Assembly: GCA_963719135.1 (NCBI GenBank)
Contig: CAVRAZ010000001.1
Span: 962,667-1,026,666 of the forward strand
DNA from: CAVRAZ01 sp963719135
GTDB taxonomy: Bacteria > Pseudomonadota > Gammaproteobacteria > DSM-19610
Direction: 5' to 3'
DNA length: 64,000 nucleotides
Part shown: one piece after another, positions 25,873 through 34,484 of the stretch
Numbering within the stretch: position 1 is the first letter of the stretch
How the letters are laid out: every line of letters begins with the position of its first letter
Notes under the pieces: generated by a model
The model's database searches: none
What the model was told of the DNA's origin: nothing
The model's input: the letters and a program-made list of their open reading frames with translations, nothing else
Made by a program: the position numbers and the translations under genes

Positions 25873-26826
25873 TCAGGGCAGCCGCCGTCCCGCCGGCTGG
25901 GGCGGCTCCCCCTTCGAGAGGCCGGGCATCTTCCGTACCCGGATCAGGATCACCGCCCCGAGGATCACCGTGCCGGCGACGATGGTCCGGGGCGTCACCG
26001 ATTCTCCCAGGATGATCCAGCCGAGCAGGACGGCCATGAGCGGGTTCACGAACGCGGAGGTGGAGACTTTCTGCGGAGTGCTGACCCGGAGCAGAAAGAT
26101 GAACGCGCTGAAACCGAGCAGGCTCCCGAAGCTGATCAGGTAGCACCATGCGAAGATCACCTTCGGGCTCAGCGTCGCCGTCCCGATCGCGCCACCCTCT
26201 CCGACCAGCAGACCCAGCACCACCATCAGCGTCCCGCCGGCGATCATGGTCACCCCGGTGGAAAGCTGGGGGGAGGGGTGGAGCGGGCGGGCGTGGGAAA
26301 TCACCGAGCCGGCAGCCCACCCGAGCGCGCCCAGCGTGATCGCGGCGGCGCCAAGCAGGTCGGCATGCCCGCCACCGATGAACTCGCCGGGAGCCACGAG
26401 CAGCGCCACGCCCCCGAGGCCGAGCATGATGCCGGCGATGACCCGGACCGGCGGACGCCGCCATCCGGCCCGGGCACTTTCGAACACCGCGGTGAAAAGC
26501 GGAGAGGTCGCGGCAAGCAGAGCGGTGAGTCCCGACGGTATCCGGGTTTCCGCCCACGAGATGGCGCCGTTCCCCATCAGGAAAAAGAGCGCGCCGAGCC
26601 CGAACCCGTAGAGCCAGGTGCCAAGCGGGGGCGCGGCCACGCCCCTCCATCTGGCCCATCCGAACAGCAAGCCGCCCGCGACCAGGAAGCGGCTTCCCGA
26701 CCCGAGAAACGGAGGAAAGGAGGTAACGACGACCCGAATGGCGAGGTAGGTCGATCCCCAGACGATGTAGATCGCCGCGAAGGACCAGAACACCGCCGCC
26801 CGGGAAACTGGGCGGGCGGCGCTCAC
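25873..26826 (-). CDS. EamA/DMT-family transporter
   Basis: 317 aa with ten hydrophobic segments in two homologous halves. The first half shows IYIVWGSTYLAIRVVV and AETRIPSGLTALLAATSPLFTA, the second STSAFVNPLMAVLLGWIILGE, both signatures of EamA drug/metabolite exporters of the RhaT/YedA type. Inner-membrane exporter of metabolites; substrate unknown. Its ATG overlaps the stop of the upstream AI-2E gene (ATGA). Confidence 0.9.
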   Translation of the reverse strand: MSAARPVSRAAVFWSFAAIYIVWGSTYLAIRVVVTSFPPFLGSGSRFLVAGGLLFGWARWRGVAAPPLGTWLYGFGLGALFFLMGNGAISWAETRIPSGLTALLAATSPLFTAVFESARAGWRRPPVRVIAGIMLGLGGVALLVAPGEFIGGGHADLLGAAAITLGALGWAAGSVISHARPLHPSPQLSTGVTMIAGGTLMVVLGLLVGEGGAIGTATLSPKVIFAWCYLISFGSLLGFSAFIFLLRVSTPQKVSTSAFVNPLMAVLLGWIILGESVTPRTIVAGTVILGAVILIRVRKMPGLSKGEPPQPAGRRLP

Positions 26827-27812
26827 GTGCTCACATACTCCTCACGATACATCCGGAGCATTTCGAAGAAATAGGAGAGCGTGAGCGGCCCGATCAGAAG
26901 GCCGAGCAGGCCGAAATGGCTGATCCCGGCGATCGCGCCGACCAGGGTGATCATCGGGTGAATATGAGCGTGCCGGCCCACCACCCAGCTTTGAATCGGG
27001 GTGCCCACCTGGCCCGCGACCACTCCGATGACCGCGAGCACCACCGCGCCGACGACGTGGTGGTCGATGACCAGGGAGATCGCGCCGGGAATCCAGATGA
27101 TTCCGGTGCCGACCACGGGCAGGATCGCGAAAATGACGGCGATCACACCCCAGAACACCGGATTGGAAAGCCCCACCACCCAGAATCCGATCCCGATCAT
27201 CCCGCCGCTGAGCAGCGCGGTGACTCCGGTGCCGATCACCGTGGCGTAGGTCACCGCCCGGAATCGTTCCCGCAGCGCTTCCGCATTCCGGGCCGAGAAG
27301 GGCACGTAGGATCGGAACCGGTCCCAGCCTTTTCCGCTCGAGAGCAGGAGGTAATAGAGTCCGAAGAACGACAGCAGCAGGTTCAGGGTGAAGTGGGTCG
27401 CGGTGCCGATGAATCCCAGCGCGCTGGTGCCGAGCCAGTTGATGAGCGAGCGGCCGATGTCCGCCAGCTCGGGACCCAGCTCGAGACTGCCGATCCGCAG
27501 GGTGGCCAGCCGATCGAACAGGGTGCTGTTCATCAGCGACCTGGCGGTGTCCTGGGCCTGTCCCACCAGCATGCCGATGAGCCAGACGCCGGGGAGGACG
27601 ATCAGGAGAAAGGCGCAGAGGATCACGAAGACCGCGGCGGTCTTCCGGCCGATCTTCCCCGCGAGCCACTGGTGCCAGCTCGCGAAGAGCACGTACAGCA
27701 CCGGCGCGCCGATCAGCCCGGTGGCATAGGGCAACAGGGCGATCAACACGCCGATCGCCAGCACCGTGATGATGAGCGCCGCGCGCTGCTTGTCGGTATC
27801 GAGGAACGCCAT
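26823..27812 (-). CDS. AI-2E-family transporter (TqsA/PerM-like)
   Basis: 329 aa. N-terminal helix LIITVLAIGVLIALLPYATGLIGAPVLYV, a large polar domain (residues 90-170) and C-terminal helices containing GTGIIWIPGAI and HPMITLVGAIAGISHFGLLGLLIGP, typical of the family. Members export autoinducer-2 or act in Na+/H+ exchange; which applies cannot be seen. A TAGACT box lies 8 nt before the ATG. Confidence 0.88.
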   Translation of the reverse strand: MAFLDTDKQRAALIITVLAIGVLIALLPYATGLIGAPVLYVLFASWHQWLAGKIGRKTAAVFVILCAFLLIVLPGVWLIGMLVGQAQDTARSLMNSTLFDRLATLRIGSLELGPELADIGRSLINWLGTSALGFIGTATHFTLNLLLSFFGLYYLLLSSGKGWDRFRSYVPFSARNAEALRERFRAVTYATVIGTGVTALLSGGMIGIGFWVVGLSNPVFWGVIAVIFAILPVVGTGIIWIPGAISLVIDHHVVGAVVLAVIGVVAGQVGTPIQSWVVGRHAHIHPMITLVGAIAGISHFGLLGLLIGPLTLSYFFEMLRMYREEYVST

Positions 27813-27828
27813 GGGCGGGAAGTCTAGC

Positions 27829-28518
27829 TCAGCGGGTTATCGGCTCCAAGACCGTCCAGACGTTTTCGGCGAGCATGCGATGGCCCCGGGCGGTGGGATG
27901 GACGCCGTCCGCCTGGTTCAACGAGTCGATGCCTCCCACGCCGGCGAGCAGAAAGGGGATCAGCGCGAGATCGTTGCGCCGGGCCAGGACGGGATAGATC
28001 GCCCTGAACCGGCGACCATAGTCTCTCCCGAGATTGGGCAGCGCCTCCATCCCCACCAGCACGATGCGTCGAGGCGGGGTCGCGGCAGCCCGGGCGCGAT
28101 CGATGATGGCCTGGATCCGGGCCTCCACCGAGTCGACCGGCTGACCCCGGAGCGCGTCGTTCGCGCCGGTCTCGATCACCAGGATCGCGACGGTATCGCG
28201 GGAGAGGAGCCAGTCGATCCGGCTGAGCGCGCCGGCCGAGCTTTCCCCGCTCACGCCCGCATTGATCACCCGGAAGTGCCTTCCCGCCGAATCGAGCTTC
28301 TGCTGGATCAGCGCGGGATACGCCTGGCGGGCCGGATCGGCGAGCCCGTAGCCCGCGGTGAGACTGGTCCCCAGAAAAACGATGCCGGGGAGCGAGGGTC
28401 GCGCCGTGAATTGCGAGTCGGCCGGAGCAGCGGTTCCGCTCCCCGCGCGCGAATCGCTGCTCGCACGGCACGCGATGACCGCCAGCAGCACGGGAACCAG
28501 CCGGTATCTCACTATCAT
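27829..28518 (-). CDS. TesA-like GDSL/SGNH esterase or lysophospholipase (exported)
   Basis: 229 aa from ATG 28518. The N-terminus (MIVRYRLVPVLLAVIACRAS) is a signal with a lipobox-like AC. SGNH blocks are clear: block I FLGTSLTAGYGL (Ser), Gly block INAGVSGESS, GANDALRG (Asn), block V DGVHPTARGH (Asp, His). It would hydrolyse acyl esters or thioesters in the envelope. It is divergent from the YbbA/YbbP-like genes, as in the tesA-ybbA-ybbP arrangement of E. coli. Confidence 0.9.
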   Translation of the reverse strand: MIVRYRLVPVLLAVIACRASSDSRAGSGTAAPADSQFTARPSLPGIVFLGTSLTAGYGLADPARQAYPALIQQKLDSAGRHFRVINAGVSGESSAGALSRIDWLLSRDTVAILVIETGANDALRGQPVDSVEARIQAIIDRARAAATPPRRIVLVGMEALPNLGRDYGRRFRAIYPVLARRNDLALIPFLLAGVGGIDSLNQADGVHPTARGHRMLAENVWTVLEPITR

Positions 28519-28548
28519 TCCTCGTCCCGAAGGTGTTTCGGAGCTCTC

Positions 28549-29223
28549 ATGTTGCGCTGTGCGTCGCTCACTCAGACCTACCTTTCCGGCGGGCGCCCGC
28601 TCACGGTGCTGAACGATATCACCTTCAGCCTCGATCCCGGTGGGTTTCTGGCCATCCTCGGCCCGAGCGGGAGCGGCAAGACGACGCTGCTCGGACTCCT
28701 GGCGGGTCTCGATCGCCCCAGCCACGGCCTGGTCGAGCTGGACGGACAGGACCTGGGAGTCCTGGATGAGGATCAGCGCGCGAGGATTCGTGCCGAAAAG
28801 GTCGGGTTCGTCTTTCAATCGTTTCAGCTGATTCCGACCCTCACCGCGCAGGAGAACGTGCAAGTCCCGCTCGAGCTTCGTGGCGAGCCGGCCGAGGCCC
28901 GCGCCGCGGAGCTGCTCGCGCGGGTGGGCCTGGGAGACCGGGGCCATCACTACCCGGCCCAACTCTCGGGGGGCGAGCAGCAGCGCGTGGCGCTGGCGCG
29001 CGCCTTCAGCATCCGGCCCCGGTTTCTCTTCGCCGACGAGCCGACCGGCAACCTGGATGCGGCGACCGGCTCGACCATCATCGATCTCATGGTTTCGCTG
29101 AACCGGGAGCAGGGGACCACCCTGGTTCTGGTGACCCACGATCCCGCGCTGGCTTCGCGGGCGCACCGGACCATCCGGCTCGGGGACGGCCGCATCGTCG
29201 AGGACACCGGGCGGACGCTCTGA
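28549..29223 (+). CDS. ABC transporter ATP-binding protein, YbbA/LolD-like
   Basis: 224 aa from ATG 28549. Walker A GPSGSGKTT, Q-loop FVFQSFQLIPTL, signature LSGGEQQRVALARA, Walker B FLFADEPTGNLD and H-loop VTHD are all intact. The YbbA/LolD/MacB type works with FtsX-like permeases at the inner membrane in lipid or lipoprotein handling. Its stop overlaps the permease start by one base (TGATG). Only 30 bp separate its ATG from that of the divergent esterase. Confidence 0.92.
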   Translation: MLRCASLTQTYLSGGRPLTVLNDITFSLDPGGFLAILGPSGSGKTTLLGLLAGLDRPSHGLVELDGQDLGVLDEDQRARIRAEKVGFVFQSFQLIPTLTAQENVQVPLELRGEPAEARAAELLARVGLGDRGHHYPAQLSGGEQQRVALARAFSIRPRFLFADEPTGNLDAATGSTIIDLMVSLNREQGTTLVLVTHDPALASRAHRTIRLGDGRIVEDTGRTL

Positions 29224-31832
29224 TGAGCCGGCTCCGGTTCGTGCTCCGCATGGCCTGGCGGGAAGGCCGCGGGGAGGGCGCCCGACGGCTCTGGCTCCTC
29301 TCCACCGCGATCATCGCCGGCGTGGCGGCGCTGGTCGCGATCAATTCGTTCACCGAGAACATGCGCCGCGCCGTGGCGGAGCAGGCCCGGGCGCTGGTCG
29401 GGGCGGACATCGTGTTCCGGAGCAGCCGGCCTTTCCCGGACTCGGTCGAGGCCCTGTTCGACAGCCTGGCGGGAACCGCCGATCGCGCGCGGGTGACCAG
29501 TCTCATCGCCATGGGCTATGTCCCCCGCACCCGGGACGTGCGGTTGATCCAGCTCCGCGCGGTCGAGCCGGGCTATCCCTATTACGGGGAGATCACCACC
29601 GATCCGCCCGGGTTATGGCGCCAGTTCTCCTCGACCGGCGGCGCCCTGGTGGACCCGGTCCTGCTTCCCTCGCTGGGCGCCCGCCTCGGCGACACCCTCG
29701 CGATCGGGGAAGGTCGCTTCCCGATCGTCGGCCAGATCCTCGACGTCCCGGGCGAGCCCGCCATCGCGAGCACGTTCGGCGCGCGGGTCTTCATCCCGGC
29801 CGGGGCGTTGCCCGGCACCGGCCTGGTGCGGTTCGGGTCCCGGGCGGAGTACGAGGAGTACCTGCGGCTCGGGCCGGGCCAGGATGCCCAGGCGATCGCG
29901 AAGAAATACCGGGCCCCGCTGCGGGAACGGCGGGTCGGGATCCGCACGGTGGAGCAGGACCAGGAGAACCTGACCCAGGCGCTCACCCAGCTCGGGAACT
30001 TTCTCGGCCTGGTCGCCCTGGTGGCCCTGCTGCTCGGCGGGTTAGGCGTGGCGAGCGCGGTCAACGTGCTGATCAAGCGGAAGCTCGACACCATCGCGGT
30101 GCTCCGCTGTCTCGGCGTTTCCTCGGGCCGGCTGCTCGGGATCTACCTCACCCTGGCCCTGATGATGGCGCTGCTCGGGAGCACGGTCGGCGCCGGCATC
30201 GGGATCGGGCTTCAGCAGCTGCTGCCGCTCCTGTTTCACGGGCTCCTGCCCCTCGATGTGCGGGTTACGCCGTCGTTCCGGTCGATCCTGCTCGGCGCGG
30301 GCCTCGGACTCTGGGTCGCCGGCGCATTTGCGGCGCTTCCCCTGCTCGGGATCCGCCGGGTGTCACCGCTTCGCACCCTGCGACGCGACGTGGACCCCCT
30401 GCCCGCCCGGAATCGCCCGGCCCGCCTGGTGCTGCTGCTCATCGCCCTGAGCGTGGTGGGCCTCTCGGCGATCCAGGTCGGTCATCCCCTGCTGGGCGCG
30501 GCGTTCGCGGTCGCGATCGGGATTGCGCTGCTGGTCCTCTGGCTCGCCGCCCGGGGGCTCATTGCCGCGGTACGCCGCTGGTTCCCCCACCGGTGGCCCT
30601 ATCTCTGGCGCCAGGGACTCGCCAACCTCTTTCGTCCCGCCAATCAGACCGTGATGGTGGTGCTGGGGCTCGGCTTCGGGGCGTGCATTCTCACCACCCT
30701 GTTCGTGGTGCAGGCCAACCTGCTTCAGGAATTCCGGCCCGGCTTCGGCGGGTTACGAGGCAACCTCCTGCTCTTCGACATCCAGCCCGAACAAGCGGCC
30801 GGCGTGGCCGGCGCCATCGCGGAGAACGGGCTGCCGCCCGGCCTGATGGTCCCCATCGTCACGATGCGGATCGCGGCGATCCGGGGAGTGCCGGTGCGCG
30901 AGCTGGTCGACACCAGTCAGAGGAGCCCGAACGGACCGCGGGACCAGAATGACCAGGGCGGCGAGGAAGAGCCCCAGCGGGAGAGCGGGCCGCGCAGCGG
31001 ACCGGCGGGCTGGGCCCTCCGGCGGGAATACCGCTCCACGTATCGTGACACCACGACCACCGCGGAGCGGGTGGTGGAAGGCCGCTGGTGGAATGGCCCG
31101 GTCCAGGGCAACGGACCGGCGCTCATCTCCCTGGAGCGCGGGCTCGCCCGGGACCTCACCGTCAAGGTCGGCGACGAGATGACCTGGGACGTCCAGGGCG
31201 TGAGCGTGAACACCCGGGTGGCGAACCTCCGATCGGTGGACTGGCGCCGCTTCGAGCCCAATTTCTTCGTGGTGTTTCAGGCCGGAGCCATCGACCGGAG
31301 CCCGCAGATGCTGGTGACCCTGACCCGGGCCGACAGCGCCGCGGTGCGGGGCCAGGTGCAGCGACAGCTCGCCGAGCGGTTCCCCAACGTGACGACGATC
31401 GACCTGTCGCAGGTCCAGCAGGCGCTGGAGCACATTCTCGATCGGGGCGCGCTCATTGTGCGGTTCCTCGCCCTGTTCAGCCTCGTCACCGGCGCGGTGG
31501 TGCTGGTGGGGTCGGTGTCGGCGAGTCGGGTGGCCCGGATCCGGGAAGCGGTATTGCTCAAGACGCTTGGCGCCACCCGGAGCCAGGTGCTCCGGATCCT
31601 GCTCGCGGAGTATGCCGCGCTCGGCGTGCTGGCCGCGGTGGTATCGGTGGTGCTCGCGAGTGTGGGCGGATGGGCCCTGTTCCGGTGGGTCTTCAAGAGC
31701 GCGTTCCATCTGCCGGTGCTCCCGATGGGAGGCTTGACCGCAGCGCTCATCGGCATCACCCTGGCCGTGGGACTCTGGAACAGCGCGGAGATCCTGAAGC
31801 GCGCGCCGCTGGCGGTACTCAGAGAGGAGTGA
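29223..31832 (+). CDS. ABC transporter permease, YbbP-like (two FtsX domains)
   Basis: 869 aa. An N-terminal helix and periplasmic MacB_PCD-like region are followed by FtsX core 1 (about 260-400: FLGLVALVALLLGGLGVASAVNV), central helices, a second periplasmic domain, and FtsX core 2 at the C-terminus (about 730-860). The long soluble parts and domain order match YbbP. With the ATPase it would form a mechanotransmitting ABC complex acting on envelope lipids or esters. A polar low-complexity insert rich in Gly/Arg/Pro/Glu (about 570-600) is unusual. Confidence 0.88.
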   Translation: MSRLRFVLRMAWREGRGEGARRLWLLSTAIIAGVAALVAINSFTENMRRAVAEQARALVGADIVFRSSRPFPDSVEALFDSLAGTADRARVTSLIAMGYVPRTRDVRLIQLRAVEPGYPYYGEITTDPPGLWRQFSSTGGALVDPVLLPSLGARLGDTLAIGEGRFPIVGQILDVPGEPAIASTFGARVFIPAGALPGTGLVRFGSRAEYEEYLRLGPGQDAQAIAKKYRAPLRERRVGIRTVEQDQENLTQALTQLGNFLGLVALVALLLGGLGVASAVNVLIKRKLDTIAVLRCLGVSSGRLLGIYLTLALMMALLGSTVGAGIGIGLQQLLPLLFHGLLPLDVRVTPSFRSILLGAGLGLWVAGAFAALPLLGIRRVSPLRTLRRDVDPLPARNRPARLVLLLIALSVVGLSAIQVGHPLLGAAFAVAIGIALLVLWLAARGLIAAVRRWFPHRWPYLWRQGLANLFRPANQTVMVVLGLGFGACILTTLFVVQANLLQEFRPGFGGLRGNLLLFDIQPEQAAGVAGAIAENGLPPGLMVPIVTMRIAAIRGVPVRELVDTSQRSPNGPRDQNDQGGEEEPQRESGPRSGPAGWALRREYRSTYRDTTTTAERVVEGRWWNGPVQGNGPALISLERGLARDLTVKVGDEMTWDVQGVSVNTRVANLRSVDWRRFEPNFFVVFQAGAIDRSPQMLVTLTRADSAAVRGQVQRQLAERFPNVTTIDLSQVQQALEHILDRGALIVRFLALFSLVTGAVVLVGSVSASRVARIREAVLLKTLGATRSQVLRILLAEYAALGVLAAVVSVVLASVGGWALFRWVFKSAFHLPVLPMGGLTAALIGITLAVGLWNSAEILKRAPLAVLREE

Positions 31833-31836
31833 GATG

Positions 31837-31892
31837 TGAGGTGTGAGGTCCGAGGGGTCGCGCGATCTCGGATTCTCCGACCTCACACCTCA
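31837..31892. repeat. Perfect 14-bp inverted repeat between ybbP-like gene and fabI
   Basis: TGAGGTGTGAGGTC at 31837-31850 pairs with GACCTCACACCTCA at 31879-31892 across a 28-nt spacer. No T run follows, so it is not a standard terminator. Similar GAGGTGAG-type arms occur near 34065, 40550, 60661 and 62255. Confidence 0.8.
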
Positions 31893-31906
31893 GACTACCT
31901 CAGAAC

Positions 31907-31912
31907 TATATT
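31907..31912 (+). promoter_or_regulatory. -10 element TATATT, 6 nt before fabI ATG
   Basis: TATATT-GACGCC-ATG places the expected start of transcription on the fabI start codon, suggesting a leaderless mRNA. Confidence 0.45.
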
Positions 31913-31918
31913 GACGCC

Positions 31919-32833
31919 ATGCTCCCCATCGATCTCACGGGAAAACGCGCCCTGGTGGCCGGGGTCGCCGACGACGCGGGATTCGGATTCGCCATCGCCA
32001 AGGCGCTCGCGGAGGCCGGCGCGACGATCTGCCTGGGCACCTGGCCCCCCGCCCTCAACATCTTCCAGAACCTCCTCGAGCGCGGCAAGATGGACGCCTC
32101 CATGACGCTCGCGAACGGCGACAAGCTCGCGTTCGAGCGGATCTACCCGCTCGACGCCGCCTACGATACGCTCGAGGACGCCCCCGCCGAACTCCGGGAA
32201 AACAAGCGCTACAAGGAGCGGGGCGACTTTTCGATCCGCGGGATGGCGGAGCGGCTCCGGCAGGATTTCGGCGAGACCCCGCTGGACATCGTGGTGCACA
32301 GTCTGGCGAACGGACCCGAGGTGAAGAAGCCGCTGGTCGAGACCAGCCGCAAGGGCTATCTCGAGGCGGTGAGCGTGAGCGCCTACAGCAACGTGGCGCT
32401 GGTGCGCGTGCTCGCCCCGATGATGCGGCCGGGCGGCTCGTTTCTTTCGCTCAGCTACCTGGCGGGCGAGCGGGTCATCCCGGGTTATGGCGGCGGGATG
32501 TCCTCGGCCAAGGCGGCGCTCGAGTCGGACACCAGGACGCTGGCGTTCGAGGCCGGCCGCACCTACGGCGTACGGGTGAACGCGATCTCGGCGGGCCCGC
32601 TCGCCTCCCGCGCGGCCAGCGCGATCGGCCTGATCGAGCGGATGGTGGAGTATGTGAAAGCCAACGCTCCCCTGCCCCGCGATTTCCAGGCGACCGACGT
32701 GGGGAACGCCGCGGCATTCCTCGCGAGCCCGCTCGCGTCGGGGATCACCGGGACGGTGCTCTACGTGGACAACGGGTTCCATTCGATGGGGATGGCGGTC
32801 CAGGGACCAGGAACGGTCGGCGGGCCGGGCTGA
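31919..32833 (+). CDS. fabI: Enoyl-[acyl-carrier-protein] reductase, plant/cyanobacterial-type FabI
   Basis: 304 aa. SDR-like N-terminus KRALVAGVADDAGFG. The long insert around YPLDAAYDTLEDAP and NKRYKERGDFS marks the plant/apicomplexan/chlamydial ENR branch rather than E. coli FabI, as does GYGGGMSSAKAALESDTR, which holds the catalytic Tyr and Lys. It reduces enoyl-ACP with NAD(P)H in the last step of fatty-acid elongation and is the triclosan-target class. Its stop codon lies at the first unit of a 21-bp tandem repeat. Confidence 0.93.
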   Translation: MLPIDLTGKRALVAGVADDAGFGFAIAKALAEAGATICLGTWPPALNIFQNLLERGKMDASMTLANGDKLAFERIYPLDAAYDTLEDAPAELRENKRYKERGDFSIRGMAERLRQDFGETPLDIVVHSLANGPEVKKPLVETSRKGYLEAVSVSAYSNVALVRVLAPMMRPGGSFLSLSYLAGERVIPGYGGGMSSAKAALESDTRTLAFEAGRTYGVRVNAISAGPLASRAASAIGLIERMVEYVKANAPLPRDFQATDVGNAAAFLASPLASGITGTVLYVDNGFHSMGMAVQGPGTVGGPG

Positions 32834-32936
32834 TCGCGCTGGGGTCCGGGCGGATCGCGCTGGGGTCCGGGCGGATCGCGCTGGGGTCCGGGCGGATCGC
32901 GCTGGGGTCCGGGCGGATCGCGCTGGGGTCCGGGCG
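32832..32936. repeat. 21-bp tandem repeat, five perfect copies
   Basis: Five identical 21-nt units beginning GATCGCGCTGGGGTCC start at 32832, 32853, 32874, 32895 and 32916. The first unit overlaps the fabI stop codon. No spacers differ, so it is not a CRISPR array. Confidence 0.97.
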
Positions 32937-32943
32937 CTCGGGT

Positions 32944-33032
32944 GGGGTCGCCCTCGGGGCGCCTAAGTTCGCCGACCTTCCCGACACACTTGGTTCCTCA
33001 CGCGCGAACTGGGGCGCCCTATCGGTCGACCC
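32944..33032. repeat. Palindromic element 1 with 31-nt loop
   Basis: Outer arms GGGGTCG/CGACCCC, middle arms GGGGCGCC/GGGGCGCC, inner arms AGTTCGC (32966-32972)/GCGAACT (33004-33010), loop 31 nt. The architecture repeats at 33156-33241. It lies in the 437-bp stretch between convergent fabI and ctaG, which holds no gene I can support: only the 21-bp repeat and the two palindromes. Confidence 0.75.
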
Positions 33033-33155
33033 CATCCCTCGCGCCCCAGCGCATCCAGCGATCCAGGGCACCGAGGCACCTTCGCTCAAGAGAAAGCCGG
33101 TGTGCGCAAGTGCGGGAGCGTGCCCGGAAGTGGTGCGCGTGAGCGCGAGGGAAAG

Positions 33156-33241
33156 GGATTGGCGACCGGGCCCTTAGTTCGCGGGACGAGAGCCCAATCG
33201 TCGATGATCCCTGGCGAACTTGGGGGCCCGGGAGGCGATCC
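33156..33241. repeat. Palindromic element 2, same architecture as element 1
   Basis: Outer GGAT..GC arms, middle CCGGGCCC/GGGCCCGG arms and the same inner AGTTCGC (33176-33182)/GCGAACT (33214-33220) arms, again with a 31-nt loop. The stem is preserved although the middle sequence differs from element 1, which suggests selection on structure or a common mobile ancestor. Confidence 0.75.
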
Positions 33242-33270
33242 CTACCCGAGCGCCGAGCCGCGCACTCTGG

Positions 33271-34119
33271 CTACCGCTCCCTCTTCGCCCACTGGAAGAA
33301 CAGCACGCTCATTGCCCCCCAGATCCACAGGTTTCCCGGGATCCACATCAGGAGGCCGCCGAGCTTCTGGTCGTCCATGAAGGAGAGTCCCCAGGTGCGG
33401 GGCGCCGCCAGGTACCAGGGGTAGAGCGGCTGGTCCGCGAACGTGATGATCGCGCCGAGCAGCTGCATCGGCAGCTGGACCAGGAACAGGTACAGCATCC
33501 CTAACCCGGGAGGGAGCCGCGGATAGACCGGCGTCGGGCTCATCACCGGCCACCAGACGAACACTCCCGCGACCATGAACATGAGATGGGTGACGATGTG
33601 CACGTCGTGGTCCCGCATCATCAGGTCGTACGCCCCGGTGGTGTGCCAGGCCAGCAGGATCGCGGAGAAGAAGAGCCCCGCGAAGACCGGATGGGTCGCG
33701 ACCTTGCCGACGGCGCGGAGCCAGCGCGGGCTGGTCCATCGCTCGATCAGCCAGCCGGGCAATCCCGCAATGAACAAGGGTGGCATCACCAGGGTGAGCA
33801 GGAGATGCTGCCCCATGTGGACCCAGAACAGGTAGGTATCGCTCAGATCGTGGATCGGCCCGTTCAGGGCGACCAGCATGACCGCCATGGCCGTATAGAA
33901 GCAGACCGGCTTCCACCACGCCGATTTCGGGGCGCCCAGCCGTTTCCGGTAGGGCCCGGCGCCCCAGGCGTAGATCGCAACGAAGACCGCGACCCCGATC
34001 AGGACGCTCGGATGAAGGCCCCAATCTGGCGTGAACGGCGGGACGGCCTGAAACGGGAGAGGCGAGAGGTGAGCGGTGAGAGGGAGGAGGGTACCCGCCA
34101 TGCCGGCAAATCCTCTCAC
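33271..34119 (-). CDS. ctaG: Cytochrome c oxidase assembly protein CtaG (Caa3-type)
   Basis: 282 aa from a GTG at 34119; the ATG at 34101 (MAGTLLPL) is an equally good start. Seven membrane segments with the family histidines in FWVHMGQHLLLTLVMPPLF, LLAWHTTGAYD and HIVTHLMFMVAGVFVWWPV. This CtaG type (distinct from the Cox11 family) is associated with caa3 oxidase and copper supply. It is the last gene of the oxidase cluster. The 5' coding region overlaps a GAGGTGAG-type inverted repeat. Confidence 0.87.
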   Translation of the reverse strand: MRGFAGMAGTLLPLTAHLSPLPFQAVPPFTPDWGLHPSVLIGVAVFVAIYAWGAGPYRKRLGAPKSAWWKPVCFYTAMAVMLVALNGPIHDLSDTYLFWVHMGQHLLLTLVMPPLFIAGLPGWLIERWTSPRWLRAVGKVATHPVFAGLFFSAILLAWHTTGAYDLMMRDHDVHIVTHLMFMVAGVFVWWPVMSPTPVYPRLPPGLGMLYLFLVQLPMQLLGAIITFADQPLYPWYLAAPRTWGLSFMDDQKLGGLLMWIPGNLWIWGAMSVLFFQWAKRER

Positions 34120-34137
34120 TTCCTACCTCTCACCTCT
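34065..34137. repeat. Inverted repeat AGAGGTGAG / CTCACCTCT around the ctaG start
   Basis: AGAGGTGAG at 34065-34073 and CTCACCTCT at 34129-34137, with further partial complementarity inside. It is a member of the same dispersed family as the hairpin at 31837. Part of it is translated as the N-terminus of CtaG. Confidence 0.6.
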
Positions 34138-34480
34138 ATAGAGCCCCCACCTTGCGCCAGTAGCTGAACAGGATGACCAGCGAGATGATGATCACCGCGG
34201 CGATGATGATCGGAAACACGAACAGATTCGAGAGCAGCCGGGGGTCCTGCTTGAGGTGCATGTAGAACATCGCCACCAGGGCGAATTTGGCCGCCGACAG
34301 GACCAGCAGGATCAGGACCGCCACCGGCGCCACCAGCGATTGCAGCGAGTGCAGGGCATGGCCGCCGGCCACCTCGAAGACCATCACCTCGAGGAAGGTC
34401 AGGAGGAACAGGATCACCGCGATCTTCGCGTAGAGTCCCGGGGTCGGATGGGTGTGCTGGTCGTGGGCGTGAGCGTCCAT
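34136..34480 (-). CDS. ctaF: Cytochrome c oxidase subunit IV (CtaF-like)
   Basis: 114 aa, His-rich N-terminus (MDAHAHDQHTHP) and three hydrophobic helices, the layout of the prokaryotic COX4/CyoD-like small subunit. It stabilises the oxidase complex. It begins 4 bp after ctaE. Confidence 0.85.
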   Translation of the reverse strand: MDAHAHDQHTHPTPGLYAKIAVILFLLTFLEVMVFEVAGGHALHSLQSLVAPVAVLILLVLSAAKFALVAMFYMHLKQDPRLLSNLFVFPIIIAAVIIISLVILFSYWRKVGAL

Positions 34481-34484
34481 CAGA

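Noticed and set aside
24941..26659. 572-codon minus-strand ORF across the OmpA terminator
   Set aside because: It crosses a strong terminator and is antisense to OmpA and out of frame with the clear EamA transporter.
32832..32936. CRISPR-like array
   Set aside because: The 21-bp units are directly adjacent with no unique spacers, and no cas gene is present.
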